This document shows positions 1 through 6,913 of a DNA stretch of 7,892 bases, one piece after another (the first letter of the stretch is position 1; the number at the start of each line of letters is the position of its first letter). The stretch is from Spirochaetaceae bacterium. GTDB lineage: Bacteria; Spirochaetota; Spirochaetia; SZUA-6; Bin103. Location: NCBI GenBank assembly GCA_028820215.1, contig JAPPKD010000001.1, positions 1 to 7,892 of the forward strand, in the 5' to 3' direction. Below the pieces are notes generated by a model. It had not been told where the DNA came from. It was given only the letters and a program-made list of their open reading frames with translations, and searched no databases. The position numbers and the translations under genes were made by a program.

Positions 1-93
1 GAAGGTGTATTGGACGAGGCTGTCGTGCGCAAGATGCTGGTCGTCTCGTCGCTGGGAGGCCAGAACCCTTCAAAATCTCAAGCCAGATGTTGA
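1..93 (+). CDS. Possible 3' end of an upstream gene (5' truncated by window edge)
   Basis: Frame 1 is open from the first base to a TGA at 91-93 and would give the last 30 residues of a protein, reading EGVLDEAVVRKMLVVSSLGG and then a polar tail ending in ...ARC. The first 20 or so codons look protein-like, with mostly G/C third positions, whereas the last ten are A/T-rich and look less like coding sequence of this genome. I recognise no family. Frame 2 is also open (5-187) but has an Arg/Ser/Trp-rich translation that looks like noise and would overlap the start of the next gene. The fragment is too short to be sure that it is coding. Confidence 0.3.
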   Translation, partial: EGVLDEAVVRKMLVVSSLGGQNPSKSQARC

Positions 94-174
94 TTTTATT
101 GAGGGGAGCGCCCACATTTCGTCTGTGGTCGATGCGGGAGGTGTTACAGGCCGCAGGAGGGCGCCGGTAGGCGC
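94..174 (+). promoter_or_regulatory. Leader region of the exporter operon, comparatively AT-rich
   Basis: The line 61-120 has about 45% GC by hand count, against roughly 65-80% in the coding stretches sampled, so this is the most likely place for the operon promoter. A weak candidate is TTGATT (90-95) followed after 17 bases by CACATT (113-118), which matches the sigma-70 -10 consensus at only three of six positions. A clear AGGAGG (155-160) lies 14 bases before the ATG at 175, rather far for an ideal ribosome binding site; GGTAGG (166-171) is closer. No operator palindrome or riboswitch-like fold is evident by eye. Confidence 0.3.
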
Positions 175-975
175 ATGCGGGTTCTGAGCGGTGTAGCCCA
201 TGGCCTGTTCGCGCCGGACCGGGCGTTCGCATTTCGCGTAGCCTCGGGCGTTTCGCTGTTCGCATTGCTGGCCCTGCAGGTGGCCGCCGTCGTGGCGGGG
301 GAAACGATGATCCTGTGGCGGACGGGCGGAACCGAGCTGCGGCGGATCGCCCTGGTGGAGTCGCGCCACGTCGCCGAGCAGCGCAGCACCTCGTTTGCCG
401 AACCGGAGGATGTCGACCGGCGGCAGGCGGCCGCCTACCGACGGCTCACGGCACCCACCGGCGCCGTCGCCAAGACCGCTGCCGTCCTGGTCTCGGGTCT
501 GGTGCTGCCGGTCGCCGTCGTCCTGACCTGGCTGGCGTTTCTCGTGCTGGCGCAATTCTTCGGCGGCGAGGAACCGCGCGTCCCGGGCCGCCCGCGTCCC
601 TCCATCCGCCTGGTTGCCGTGGCGTTCGCGCCGCTGGCACTGCGCCGCCTGGCCTCCGGCGCCGCGACACTGGCGGTGATCGACCCCGCCGCCGCCGCGG
701 CCGGCGCCACCACCGTCGCCGCGTTCCGCGAGCGCGCCACGGTGCGCTTCGACCTCGCGGCGCTGGTTGACGCAATCCCCGCCGGCTTCGTCGAGCGCGC
801 CGCGGTGCTGCTCACCGATCCGTTCGGCCTGTGGGCGCTGGCGGTGCTGGCCAGCGGCGCAGCCGCCCTGCTGCGCCTGCCGGCGCCGCGCGCCCTGGCG
901 CTGACCGCGGTGATCGCCGCGTTGTGGACGCTGTTCGACACGGTGGCCGGCGGCCGCTGGGCGCTGTTGGCATGA
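175..975 (+). CDS. Yip1-like multi-pass membrane protein of the exporter operon
   Basis: This 266-residue protein has about five hydrophobic segments: residues ~22-42, ~102-128, ~145-168, ~217-236 and ~241-260. A soluble Arg/Glu-rich stretch (~43-100) follows the first helix. The layout of one N-terminal helix, a loop and four clustered helices resembles bacterial Yip1-domain proteins such as YknW of Bacillus subtilis, which is encoded with and interacts with the YknXYZ exporter. The position directly before an adaptor, ATPase and permeases supports that reading. ATG 175 is the first start in frame and follows AGGAGG at 155-160. The stop overlaps the next start as ATGA (972-975), implying translational coupling. 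The family call rests on topology and context, since Yip1 sequences are poorly conserved. A plausible role, by inference, is assembly or regulation of the transporter in the cytoplasmic membrane. Confidence 0.7.
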   Translation: MRVLSGVAHGLFAPDRAFAFRVASGVSLFALLALQVAAVVAGETMILWRTGGTELRRIALVESRHVAEQRSTSFAEPEDVDRRQAAAYRRLTAPTGAVAKTAAVLVSGLVLPVAVVLTWLAFLVLAQFFGGEEPRVPGRPRPSIRLVAVAFAPLALRRLASGAATLAVIDPAAAAAGATTVAAFRERATVRFDLAALVDAIPAGFVERAAVLLTDPFGLWALAVLASGAAALLRLPAPRALALTAVIAALWTLFDTVAGGRWALLA

Positions 976-2444
976 AGCGGCGCACCAGCCGATTGCTGCG
1001 GGCCGGCATCGCCGTCCTCGTGCTGCTCGCCGCCGGCGCGGCGCTGTGGCGGCTGTTCGCCAGCGATCCGGCGGCGGACGCGGTGCCGGTGACGGTGGAG
1101 GCGGCGCGCACCGCGACCCTGCGCGCCCGCGTGGTGGGAAGCTGCACATTTCGGCCGCGGCGTAGCGTCACCGTGATCAGCGACACCGGCGGCCGGGTGG
1201 TTTCGACACCGGCGGCGGTGGGCAACGAGGTGCGCGAGGGGCAGGAACTGGTGGTGCTCGACGACCGCGAACTGCGCGTCGCGTTGCGCCGCGCCGAGGC
1301 TGCGCGGCAGTCCGCCGAGGACGGGGTTCGCGGCAACCTGCTGACGCTGCGATCCAACCTCCGCGCCGCCGCCGCGGGCTGGCAGCGGGCGCGCGATGCC
1401 CTGGACCGCGACCGCAAGCTGCTCGCCGCCGGCGGCGCGACCCAGGCCCAGGTGGAGGCTGCGCAGCATGCCGAGAGCGATGCCGCCGAAGCGCTCCGGT
1501 CGGCGCGCGAGCGGCTCAATCTCGCCGCCGGCCGCGCGCCCGCCGCGGAGCCGATGCTCGACCCGGCGGAGGACGCCGCCATCGTCGCGGCCGACCCTGA
1601 CGTGATCCAGGCGCGGCTGGCGGCGCAGCAGGCGGCGCACGACCTGGAGCGGGCGGTCCTGGACGCGCCGCTGGCGGGCACGTTGACCGCGCTGGAGGCG
1701 TCGCTCGGCAATCACCTGGCCCCCGGCGCGGCGGTGGCGACCGTGGCCACGCTGGACGACATCCTGGCCGAGGTGCAGATCGACGAGGTCGACATCGGCA
1801 AGCTGCAGGTCGGCCAGGAGGTGGTACTGACTACCGACAGCGTACGCGAGGTCGAGCTTGCCGGGCGTGTCGCGCGCATTCCCCCCGCCATGACCGACCA
1901 CCTGGTCGCGGTGGAGGTGGGCGTGGACCAGAGCGGCCTGCCGCCGGGCGCCGTGCTGCGCGCCGGCGCCTCCTGCCGCGCCCGCATCGAGGCGGAGCTG
2001 AAGCAGGACGTGACGGTGGTGCCGTTCGCCGCGCTGTTGGAGCGTCCCGGCGGCAGCGTGGCGTTCGTGGCAGTACCGGACGCCGCCGGCGCGGCGGACG
2101 CGGCCGTGACGGACTCGGGCGATGTACCGGATGCAGGCGATGCCGCGGCCGCGGGTGATCCGGCGGATGCGGGTGGTGCGGCTGACGGCGACCCCGCCGG
2201 CGATGGCGATGACGAGACTGCCGGGCTGTACCGGCTGGAGCGGCGCGAAGTGGAACTGGGCGCCTCCAGCGTCAGCGACGTGGAGGTGACCTCCGGCGTG
2301 GAGGAGGGTGAGCTGGTGGTGGTGGGCAGCCTGTCGCTGCTGCGCGACGGGCTGCTGGTCACCCTGGAACGCGACGAGCCGCCGGCGCGGGAGGATGCCG
2401 CCGCCGGCGCGCCGTCCGGCGAGGGGCGGGGCGACGAGCAGTGA
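972..2444 (+). CDS. HlyD/MacA-like periplasmic adaptor (membrane fusion protein) of an ABC exporter
   Basis: The protein has 490 residues. After a basic N-terminus, residues ~11-29 form a membrane anchor with no lipobox. A biotinyl-lipoyl-like half (~65-99, with GGRV and [16 protein letters not shown]) precedes an Ala/Arg/Glu-rich alpha-helical hairpin (~100-228). The second lipoyl half follows (LDAPLAGTL from ~230), then a beta-barrel (~264-330, with [12 protein letters not shown]) and a membrane-proximal domain. Such adaptors bridge an inner-membrane ABC pump to the periplasm or an outer-membrane channel. Residues 370-417 are an Ala/Asp/Gly-rich insert within the membrane-proximal domain, and the C-terminus is acidic and Pro/Ala-rich, both unusual. 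ATG 972 overlaps the previous stop. The stop overlaps the GTG start of the ATPase gene (GTGA, 2441-2444). It corresponds to YknX or MacA in layout; no outer-membrane TolC-like gene is present in the window. Confidence 0.92.
   Translation: MKRRTSRLLRAGIAVLVLLAAGAALWRLFASDPAADAVPVTVEAARTATLRARVVGSCTFRPRRSVTVISDTGGRVVSTPAAVGNEVREGQELVVLDDRELRVALRRAEAARQSAEDGVRGNLLTLRSNLRAAAAGWQRARDALDRDRKLLAAGGATQAQVEAAQHAESDAAEALRSARERLNLAAGRAPAAEPMLDPAEDAAIVAADPDVIQARLAAQQAAHDLERAVLDAPLAGTLTALEASLGNHLAPGAAVATVATLDDILAEVQIDEVDIGKLQVGQEVVLTTDSVREVELAGRVARIPPAMTDHLVAVEVGVDQSGLPPGAVLRAGASCRARIEAELKQDVTVVPFAALLERPGGSVAFVAVPDAAGAADAAVTDSGDVPDAGDAAAAGDPADAGGAADGDPAGDGDDETAGLYRLERREVELGASSVSDVEVTSGVEEGELVVVGSLSLLRDGLLVTLERDEPPAREDAAAGAPSGEGRGDEQ
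2079..2222 (+). repeat. Low-complexity Ala/Asp/Gly-coding tract inside the adaptor gene
   Basis: These 48 codons encode almost only Ala, Asp and Gly, with a few Pro, Val, Thr, Ser and Glu. Imperfect DNA reiterations around GATGC, GGCGAT and GCGGATGCGGG are visible. The tract separates FVAVP from [12 protein letters not shown]. In ordinary adaptors of this family these flanks are nearly continuous (a beta strand, a short turn, then an R/K-R-x-V-x-L-G strand). It stays in frame, so it reads as an expanded loop rather than damage. Confidence 0.75.
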
Positions 2445-3145
2445 TCCGCCTCGCCGGCATCACCAAGGTATACCACATGGGCGAAGACGTGACGGTGAAC
2501 GCGCTCGCCGGAATCGACCTGGAGATCGGCGCGCGCGAGTTCGTCGCGGTGATGGGGCCGTCCGGCTCCGGCAAGTCGACCCTGATGAACATCATCGGCT
2601 GCCTGGACCGCCCGAGCGGCGGCCGTTACACCCTCGACGGCATCGACGTGGCGCGCATGAGCGACCGCGAGCTGGCGCAGGTGCGCAACGCGCGCGTCGG
2701 GTTCATCTTTCAGACCTTCAACCTGCTGCCGCGCATGACCGCCCTGCGCAACGTCGAGCTGCCGCTGATCTATGCCGGCGTGGCGCGCGCCGCACGCCAC
2801 CGGCGAGCCACCGCGGCGCTGGTCCGCGTCGGCCTGGCCGACCGCGTACGCCACCGTCCCAACCAGCTCTCCGGCGGCCAGCGCCAACGGGTCGCCATCG
2901 CCCGCGCCCTGGTCAACAATCCCGCCATCGTGTTCGCCGACGAGCCGACCGGCAACCTGGACACCGCCACCGGGAACGAGATCATGGATCTGCTCGCCGA
3001 CCTGCACGACGCGGGAGCCACCATCATCCTGGTTACCCACGAGGCCGACGTCGCCGCCTACGCGGGCCGCGTCATCCACCTGCGCGACGGGCGCATCACC
3101 GGCGACGAGGCGCGCACCCCGGCGCCCGTTGGGCAGCCGGAGTAG
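2441..3145 (+). CDS. ABC transporter ATPase, MacB/LolD/FtsE class
   Basis: This is a complete 234-residue nucleotide-binding subunit. Motifs, in order, are Walker [10 protein letters not shown] (39-47), Q-loop glutamine Q91 in [10 protein letters not shown], signature LSGGQRQR (143-150), Walker B IVFADE (163-168, catalytic E168), D-loop NLD (172-174) and H-loop H200 in [19 protein letters not shown] and the [12 protein letters not shown] stretch are typical of the MacB/LolD group that powers mechanotransmission rather than classical transport. The start is the GTG at 2441, overlapping the adaptor stop; GAGGGG (2421-2426) lies 14 bases upstream, so coupling probably drives initiation. The domain is separate from the permease, unlike MacB itself, where ATPase and permease are fused. 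It presumably energises the two permeases encoded next. Confidence 0.97.
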   Translation: MIRLAGITKVYHMGEDVTVNALAGIDLEIGAREFVAVMGPSGSGKSTLMNIIGCLDRPSGGRYTLDGIDVARMSDRELAQVRNARVGFIFQTFNLLPRMTALRNVELPLIYAGVARAARHRRATAALVRVGLADRVRHRPNQLSGGQRQRVAIARALVNNPAIVFADEPTGNLDTATGNEIMDLLADLHDAGATIILVTHEADVAAYAGRVIHLRDGRITGDEARTPAPVGQPE

Positions 3146-3156
3146 CCATAGGCATC

Positions 3157-4371
3157 ATGCGCGTCACCGAGGGGCTGCGCGAGGCATTCGACACCGTGCG
3201 CCACAACAAGCTGCGCACCGCGCTGACCATCCTCAGCATCGTGATCGGGGTGGCCTCGGTGATCGCGGTAATGGCGATCGGCATCATGGGGCGGCGCGCG
3301 ATCATGGGCGACCTGGCCGCGCTCGGCGGCGCGCTGTACTGGATCGAGCCGGACGAGGGCGACTGGGATGACCCGCGGCGCGACCAGCACCTGCGCATCG
3401 AGCACCTGGAGGCGATAGCCGCGCTGGTAGCCGACACGAGCTGGGTGAGCCCGATCCTGCGCGGCGGCGCGGAACTGCGCTTCCGCGACCGGCAGGTGTC
3501 GGCGTCGCTGTTCGGCGTCGGCGCCGAGTACCCCGAGTTGTGGCCGTTGCAGGTGCAGGCGGGACGCTTTCTGCAGCAGCAGGAGGTGCGGCAGCGGCGC
3601 AAGGTGATCGTGCTCGGCGACCGCATCGCGCGCACGCTGTTCGACGATCCCGGGCGCGCGGTGGGCAGCGTGGTGAGCGCCGGCGGCCTGCAGTTGGAAG
3701 TGGTGGGGGTGATGGCGGCCGACTTTCGCGCCTCCGGCGATGGCTCCGACGAACGCACCTGCTACCTGCCCCACGAACTGTACCGCACCATCTACCCGTG
3801 GGATCCGGCGACAGGCCCGCACGTGCCGGCCGTCACCCTGCGCGCCCGCGACACGGCGCAACTCGGCGAGTCGATGACACTCGTGCAGCGCTTCCTCGAT
3901 CGCGTGCTGCCCGGCTCGCCGTCGGTGCGGGCGTTCGTGGTGGAGACCGACCAGGCCCGCCTGGAGACCGAGGCGCAGGTGCTCCGCGTGGTTACCCTGG
4001 TCGTGACCCTGGTGGCCGGCATCTCGCTGCTGGTCGGCGGGCTGGGGATCATGAACATCATGCTGGTGAGCGTCAGTGAGCGCACCGTCGAGATCGGCCT
4101 GCGCAAGGCGGTGGGCGCCCGCGACGGCGACATCCTCGGCCAGTTCCTGATCGAGTCGATCGTGGTCTGCCTGCTGGGCGGGGTGTGCGGGGTGGTGCTG
4201 GGGTTCGGCGGCACCCTGGCCGTGGCGCTGGCGCTGGGCTGGAACCTGATCCTGCCGGAGGTGGCCGCCGTCGGCCTGGGGGTGGCGGTGGCGACCGGCC
4301 TGTTCTTCGGCGTCTATCCGGCCGCCAAGGCGGCGCGGCTGCCGCCGGTGGTCGCCCTGAGCCGCAACTAG
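3157..4371 (+). CDS. FtsX/MacB-type ABC permease, first copy
   Basis: This 404-residue permease has the classic MacB-type layout. An amphipathic N-terminus and one helix (~22-42, LTILSIVIGVASVIAVMAIG) come first. A periplasmic MacB_PCD-like domain (~43-276) follows, then three C-terminal helices (~278-302, ~329-357, ~368-390). The conserved coupling stretch GIMNIMLVSVSERTVEIGLR follows the second helix, and the end has the usual YPAAKAARLPPVVAL. The ATG at 3157 is chosen because the conserved N-terminus begins there. It lies 11 bases after the ATPase stop, with only a weak GGAG (3139-3142) upstream. The start of the periplasmic domain (GIMGRRAIMGDLAALGGALY) departs from the common GEGA...ALGSNLL pattern of MacB, which hints at specialisation. 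The substrate is unknown. Confidence 0.95.
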   Translation: MRVTEGLREAFDTVRHNKLRTALTILSIVIGVASVIAVMAIGIMGRRAIMGDLAALGGALYWIEPDEGDWDDPRRDQHLRIEHLEAIAALVADTSWVSPILRGGAELRFRDRQVSASLFGVGAEYPELWPLQVQAGRFLQQQEVRQRRKVIVLGDRIARTLFDDPGRAVGSVVSAGGLQLEVVGVMAADFRASGDGSDERTCYLPHELYRTIYPWDPATGPHVPAVTLRARDTAQLGESMTLVQRFLDRVLPGSPSVRAFVVETDQARLETEAQVLRVVTLVVTLVAGISLLVGGLGIMNIMLVSVSERTVEIGLRKAVGARDGDILGQFLIESIVVCLLGGVCGVVLGFGGTLAVALALGWNLILPEVAAVGLGVAVATGLFFGVYPAAKAARLPPVVALSRN

Positions 4372-4372
4372 C

Positions 4373-4378
4373 AGGAGG
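4373..4378 (+). promoter_or_regulatory. Strong Shine-Dalgarno site for the second permease gene
   Basis: AGGAGG sits six bases before the GTG at 4385, directly after the TAG of the first permease (4369-4371). It fixes GTG 4385 as the start. It is the best-placed ribosome binding site in the window, so this gene need not rely on coupling. Confidence 0.8.
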
Positions 4379-4384
4379 CCGCGC

Positions 4385-5617
4385 GTGGGTATCGGCGCCC
4401 TGATCATGGCCGCGCTGGCGGCGGTAGCGGCCAACCGTTTCCGCGCCCTCCTGGCGCTGCTCGGCATCACCATCGGCGTCGGCTCGGTGATCGCCATCGT
4501 GGGTCTCGGCGACGGCGCCAAGCTGGTGGTGCGCGACGCGATATCGCGCTTCGGCGCCGGCTCGCTGATGGTGCTGCCCAACTACCAGGTAATCGAGGCC
4601 AGCGACGGCCGCTACGAATGGCCGTCGATCACGCGCGAGGACATCGCACAGATCAACGCCGGGGCGGACGCGGTGCGGGCGGTGACCCCGCAGGCCAACT
4701 GGCCCGGAGCCTCCGCCCGCCGCGCCGGCCGCGCCCGCGAGGTGGAGCTGTTCGGCACCCTGCACCACTTCCTGGCGGTCAATTCATCGACGCGCCTGGC
4801 GCAGGGCCGTTTCCTGCATCCCGAGGACGACCGCCTGCAGCGCAAGGTGGCGGTGCTCGGGGCGGAGGTCGCCGCCGACCTGTTTCCGGACGAAGCCGCC
4901 CTGGGCGCCTTGATCTCGATCGACGATTGGTTCGAGCTGGAGGTGATCGGAATCCTCGCTCCCGAGGAGGACTCGCTGCTGGAGGTCGGGGAAGAGTTCA
5001 CCGTCGACGATCGCGTGTTCCTGCCGATTTCGACGCTGGAGCGCGTCACCCGCTTCGACGTGGTGTCGATCCTGTGGGGCGAAGCGGTCAGCCTGCGCGC
5101 GATCGAGGCGGCGAAACGGCAGATCGTGGCGATCCTGGATGCCAACCACGGCCGTTTCGACGGCATCCATCACAAGTTCGTGGTGCACGACTGGGCGCAG
5201 CTTCTGTCCACCATCGAGTCCTCCACCGGCACGATCACCGCCCTGGTATCCGTGCTGGGCATCATCTCGCTGGTGGTGGCCGGCATCGGAGTGATGAACA
5301 TCATGCTGGTGTCGGTGCGCGAGCGCACCCGTGAGATCGGCACCCGCAAGGCGCTCGGCGCCCAGCCCGCCGCGATCCTCAACCAGTTCATGGTGGAGGC
5401 GGTGCTGGTGTGCGGCGGCGGCGGGCTGGCCGGCATCGGCCTGGCGGCCGTCGTGGTCTCGGTCATCGCCGAGGCGACCGACTGGCCCGGCCTGATCTCG
5501 TGGCCGACCGTCCGGCTGGCATTCCTGCTGTCGTTCGGCACCGGACTGGTATTCGGCCTCTACCCCGCCAGCCGCGCCGCCCGCCTGCCCCCGGTCGAAG
5601 CCCTCCGCCACGACTGA
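4385..5617 (+). CDS. FtsX/MacB-type ABC permease, second copy
   Basis: This 410-residue paralogue of the preceding permease has the same plan: one N-terminal helix (~20-42, with GITIGVGSVIAIVGLGDGAK), a large periplasmic domain (~43-282) and three C-terminal helices (~283-308, ~337-362, ~374-396). The coupling stretch GVMNIMLVSVRERTREIGTR and the ending YPASRAARLPPVEAL are highly typical of the family. Its periplasmic domain has diverged from the first copy, although the coupling stretches are almost the same. One ATPase gene with two unlike permeases suggests a heterodimeric membrane core. An alternative is two homodimeric pumps sharing the ATPase and adaptor. It is the last gene of the operon; a 105-base gap follows. 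Confidence 0.95.
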   Translation: MGIGALIMAALAAVAANRFRALLALLGITIGVGSVIAIVGLGDGAKLVVRDAISRFGAGSLMVLPNYQVIEASDGRYEWPSITREDIAQINAGADAVRAVTPQANWPGASARRAGRAREVELFGTLHHFLAVNSSTRLAQGRFLHPEDDRLQRKVAVLGAEVAADLFPDEAALGALISIDDWFELEVIGILAPEEDSLLEVGEEFTVDDRVFLPISTLERVTRFDVVSILWGEAVSLRAIEAAKRQIVAILDANHGRFDGIHHKFVVHDWAQLLSTIESSTGTITALVSVLGIISLVVAGIGVMNIMLVSVRERTREIGTRKALGAQPAAILNQFMVEAVLVCGGGGLAGIGLAAVVVSVIAEATDWPGLISWPTVRLAFLLSFGTGLVFGLYPASRAARLPPVEALRHD

Positions 5618-5722
5618 CCGCGAGCGAATAAAACATGCTACGGTAGGCAGGTAACACCCGCGGCGCAAAGCGGGCGTGCAACAAGATTCGCGCTATGTTT
5701 TCCGTGACGGTCCTCAAGGGTA
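5618..5722. other. Intergenic gap between exporter operon and AlbA_2/ParA cassette
   Basis: This is the only long gap between genes on the right side of the window. It holds a short AT-rich run (GAATAAAACA, 5625-5634) and a 5-bp inverted repeat CCCGC/GCGGG (5657-5661 and 5670-5674, 8-base loop) with no T-tract, so it is not a convincing intrinsic terminator. TATGTT at 5694-5699 could serve as a -10 box, but no -35 is seen at the right distance. A separate promoter for the downstream cassette is expected but not demonstrated. Confidence 0.5.
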
Positions 5723-6913
5723 ATGGCAACATACTCCGACGCTGAACTGGAACTGTTGATGGCGGACCTGGAGTCCGACCTGGTGGAGCGGAAGGAGTCG
5801 GCCGCCGACGGCCGGAAGATCCGCCGCAACATCTGCGCTTTCGCCAATGACCTGCCCGGGGACGGCCGCGCCGGGGTGGTGCTGGTGGGCGTTCGCGACG
5901 ATGGCTCCTGCGCGTCCCTGACGATCAACGACGAGTTGTTGACCCGGCTTGCGAACATTCATGGAGAGGGCGACATTCTGCCGCTCCCGTCGATGACCGT
6001 TCAGAAGCGGGTACTCAACGGCTGCCCGGTGGCGGTCGTAACCGTCGAGCCGTCGCTTGATCCGCCGGTGCGCTACCGCGGCCGAGTTTGGGTCCGCGTC
6101 GGTCCGTCGGTGCGCGAGGCGGCGGTTGCCGATGAGCGCATGCTCGGCGAGCGGCGCCGCGCCGCCGACTTGCCGTTCGACATGCGGGCGGCCGCCGGCG
6201 CCACCACCGAATCTCTGGACCTGGAATTCGTGCGCGACCACTACCTGCCGAACGCTGTTGCGCCGGAGGTGCTTGACCAGAATGAGAGACCTCTTGAGCA
6301 TCAACTGCAATCCCTCCGCCTGGTTCATGGCGCCACGCCGACCTGGGCGGCCGTGCTCTCGTTCGGCGCGGATCCGCAGGCATTCGTGCCCGGCGCATAC
6401 GTGCAATTCCTGCGTATCGACGGTTCCGAGATCACCGATCCGATCCGCGATCAGAAGCAGCTCATGGGACGCCTGGACGACGTGCTTCGCCGTCTCGACG
6501 AGCTGCTTGAACTGAGCATTTCGGTGCGCACCCAAGTGGCGGGTGCGCTGCGCGAGCGGCGCTGGCCTGATTATCCGCTGGACGCCTTGCGGCAGTTGGC
6601 GCACAACGCGGTGATGCATCGTACCTACGAGGGAACCAACACCCCGGTCCGCATCCACTGGTTCGCGGACCGCGTTGAAATTGCGAGCCCGGGCGGCTTG
6701 TACGGAAGGATCACTCCAGAGAACTTCGGCAAGGGAGACACGGACTACCGCAACCCGTCGCTGGCCGAAATCATGCACCATCTCGGCTTCGCCCAGCGCT
6801 TCGGTCTGGGCGTGCGGCTTGCTCGCCGGGCACTCGCCGAGAACGGCAACCCGCCTCCTGATTTCGACTTCCAACCGACGCTGGTGGTAGCTACCGTCCG
6901 GATTGCAGCGTGA
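5723..6913 (+). CDS. AlbA_2 (Schlafen-type) domain protein with C-terminal GHKL ATP-binding domain
   Basis: The protein has 396 residues and two recognisable parts. Residues ~10-125 match the AlbA_2 fold: ESDLVERKES (17-26), then NICAFANDLPG, then VVLVGVRDDGS (52-62). Residues ~285-390 match the HATPase_c_4 domain seen in many AlbA_2 proteins annotated as RecG-like or putative transcriptional regulators: N-box LRQLAHNAVMHR with N295, G1 box DRVEIASPGG (316-325), then RNPSLAEIMHHLGFAQRFGLG. The middle (~125-285) is not assigned. E17, E22, K24 and D59/D60 line up with the acidic nuclease site of mammalian Schlafens. Position 291, where GHKL ATPases carry the catalytic Glu, is Gln. ATG 5723 has AAGGG (5716-5720) only two bases upstream; ATG 5759 (residue 13) is an alternative. 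The stop overlaps the GTG of the ParA-like gene, so the two are probably co-translated. The function is unproven: DNA/RNA binding, RNA cleavage or regulation are possible. Confidence 0.88.
   Translation: MATYSDAELELLMADLESDLVERKESAADGRKIRRNICAFANDLPGDGRAGVVLVGVRDDGSCASLTINDELLTRLANIHGEGDILPLPSMTVQKRVLNGCPVAVVTVEPSLDPPVRYRGRVWVRVGPSVREAAVADERMLGERRRAADLPFDMRAAAGATTESLDLEFVRDHYLPNAVAPEVLDQNERPLEHQLQSLRLVHGATPTWAAVLSFGADPQAFVPGAYVQFLRIDGSEITDPIRDQKQLMGRLDDVLRRLDELLELSISVRTQVAGALRERRWPDYPLDALRQLAHNAVMHRTYEGTNTPVRIHWFADRVEIASPGGLYGRITPENFGKGDTDYRNPSLAEIMHHLGFAQRFGLGVRLARRALAENGNPPPDFDFQPTLVVATVRIAA

Noticed and set aside
831..971. Earlier start for the adaptor at 831
   Set aside because: It would add an Arg/Gly/Ala-rich stretch overlapping the Yip1-like gene. 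ATG 972 gives a normal basic N-terminus plus membrane anchor and a typical ATGA overlap.
2308..3156. Upstream extension of the first permease frame to 2308
   Set aside because: The extra residues are an Arg/Pro-rich shadow of the adaptor and ATPase genes. The conserved MacB-type N-terminus starts at ATG 3157.
70..4581. Long open frames on the minus strand (for example 70-1149, 435-1901, 1712-3079 and 3058-4581)
   Set aside because: Their translations are low-complexity Arg/Ala/Gly/His/Gln-rich and match no family, and they lie antisense to genes with clear motifs. They are by-products of high GC content.
5657..5674. Inverted repeat CCCGC/GCGGG as an intrinsic terminator of the exporter operon
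   Set aside because: The stem is only 5 bp with an 8-base loop and no T-run follows; in GC-rich DNA such repeats arise easily by chance.
5714..6874. A 386-residue open frame antisense to the AlbA_2 gene
   Set aside because: The plus-strand frame has convincing AlbA_2 and GHKL motifs; the antisense product has no recognisable motif and no better start signal.
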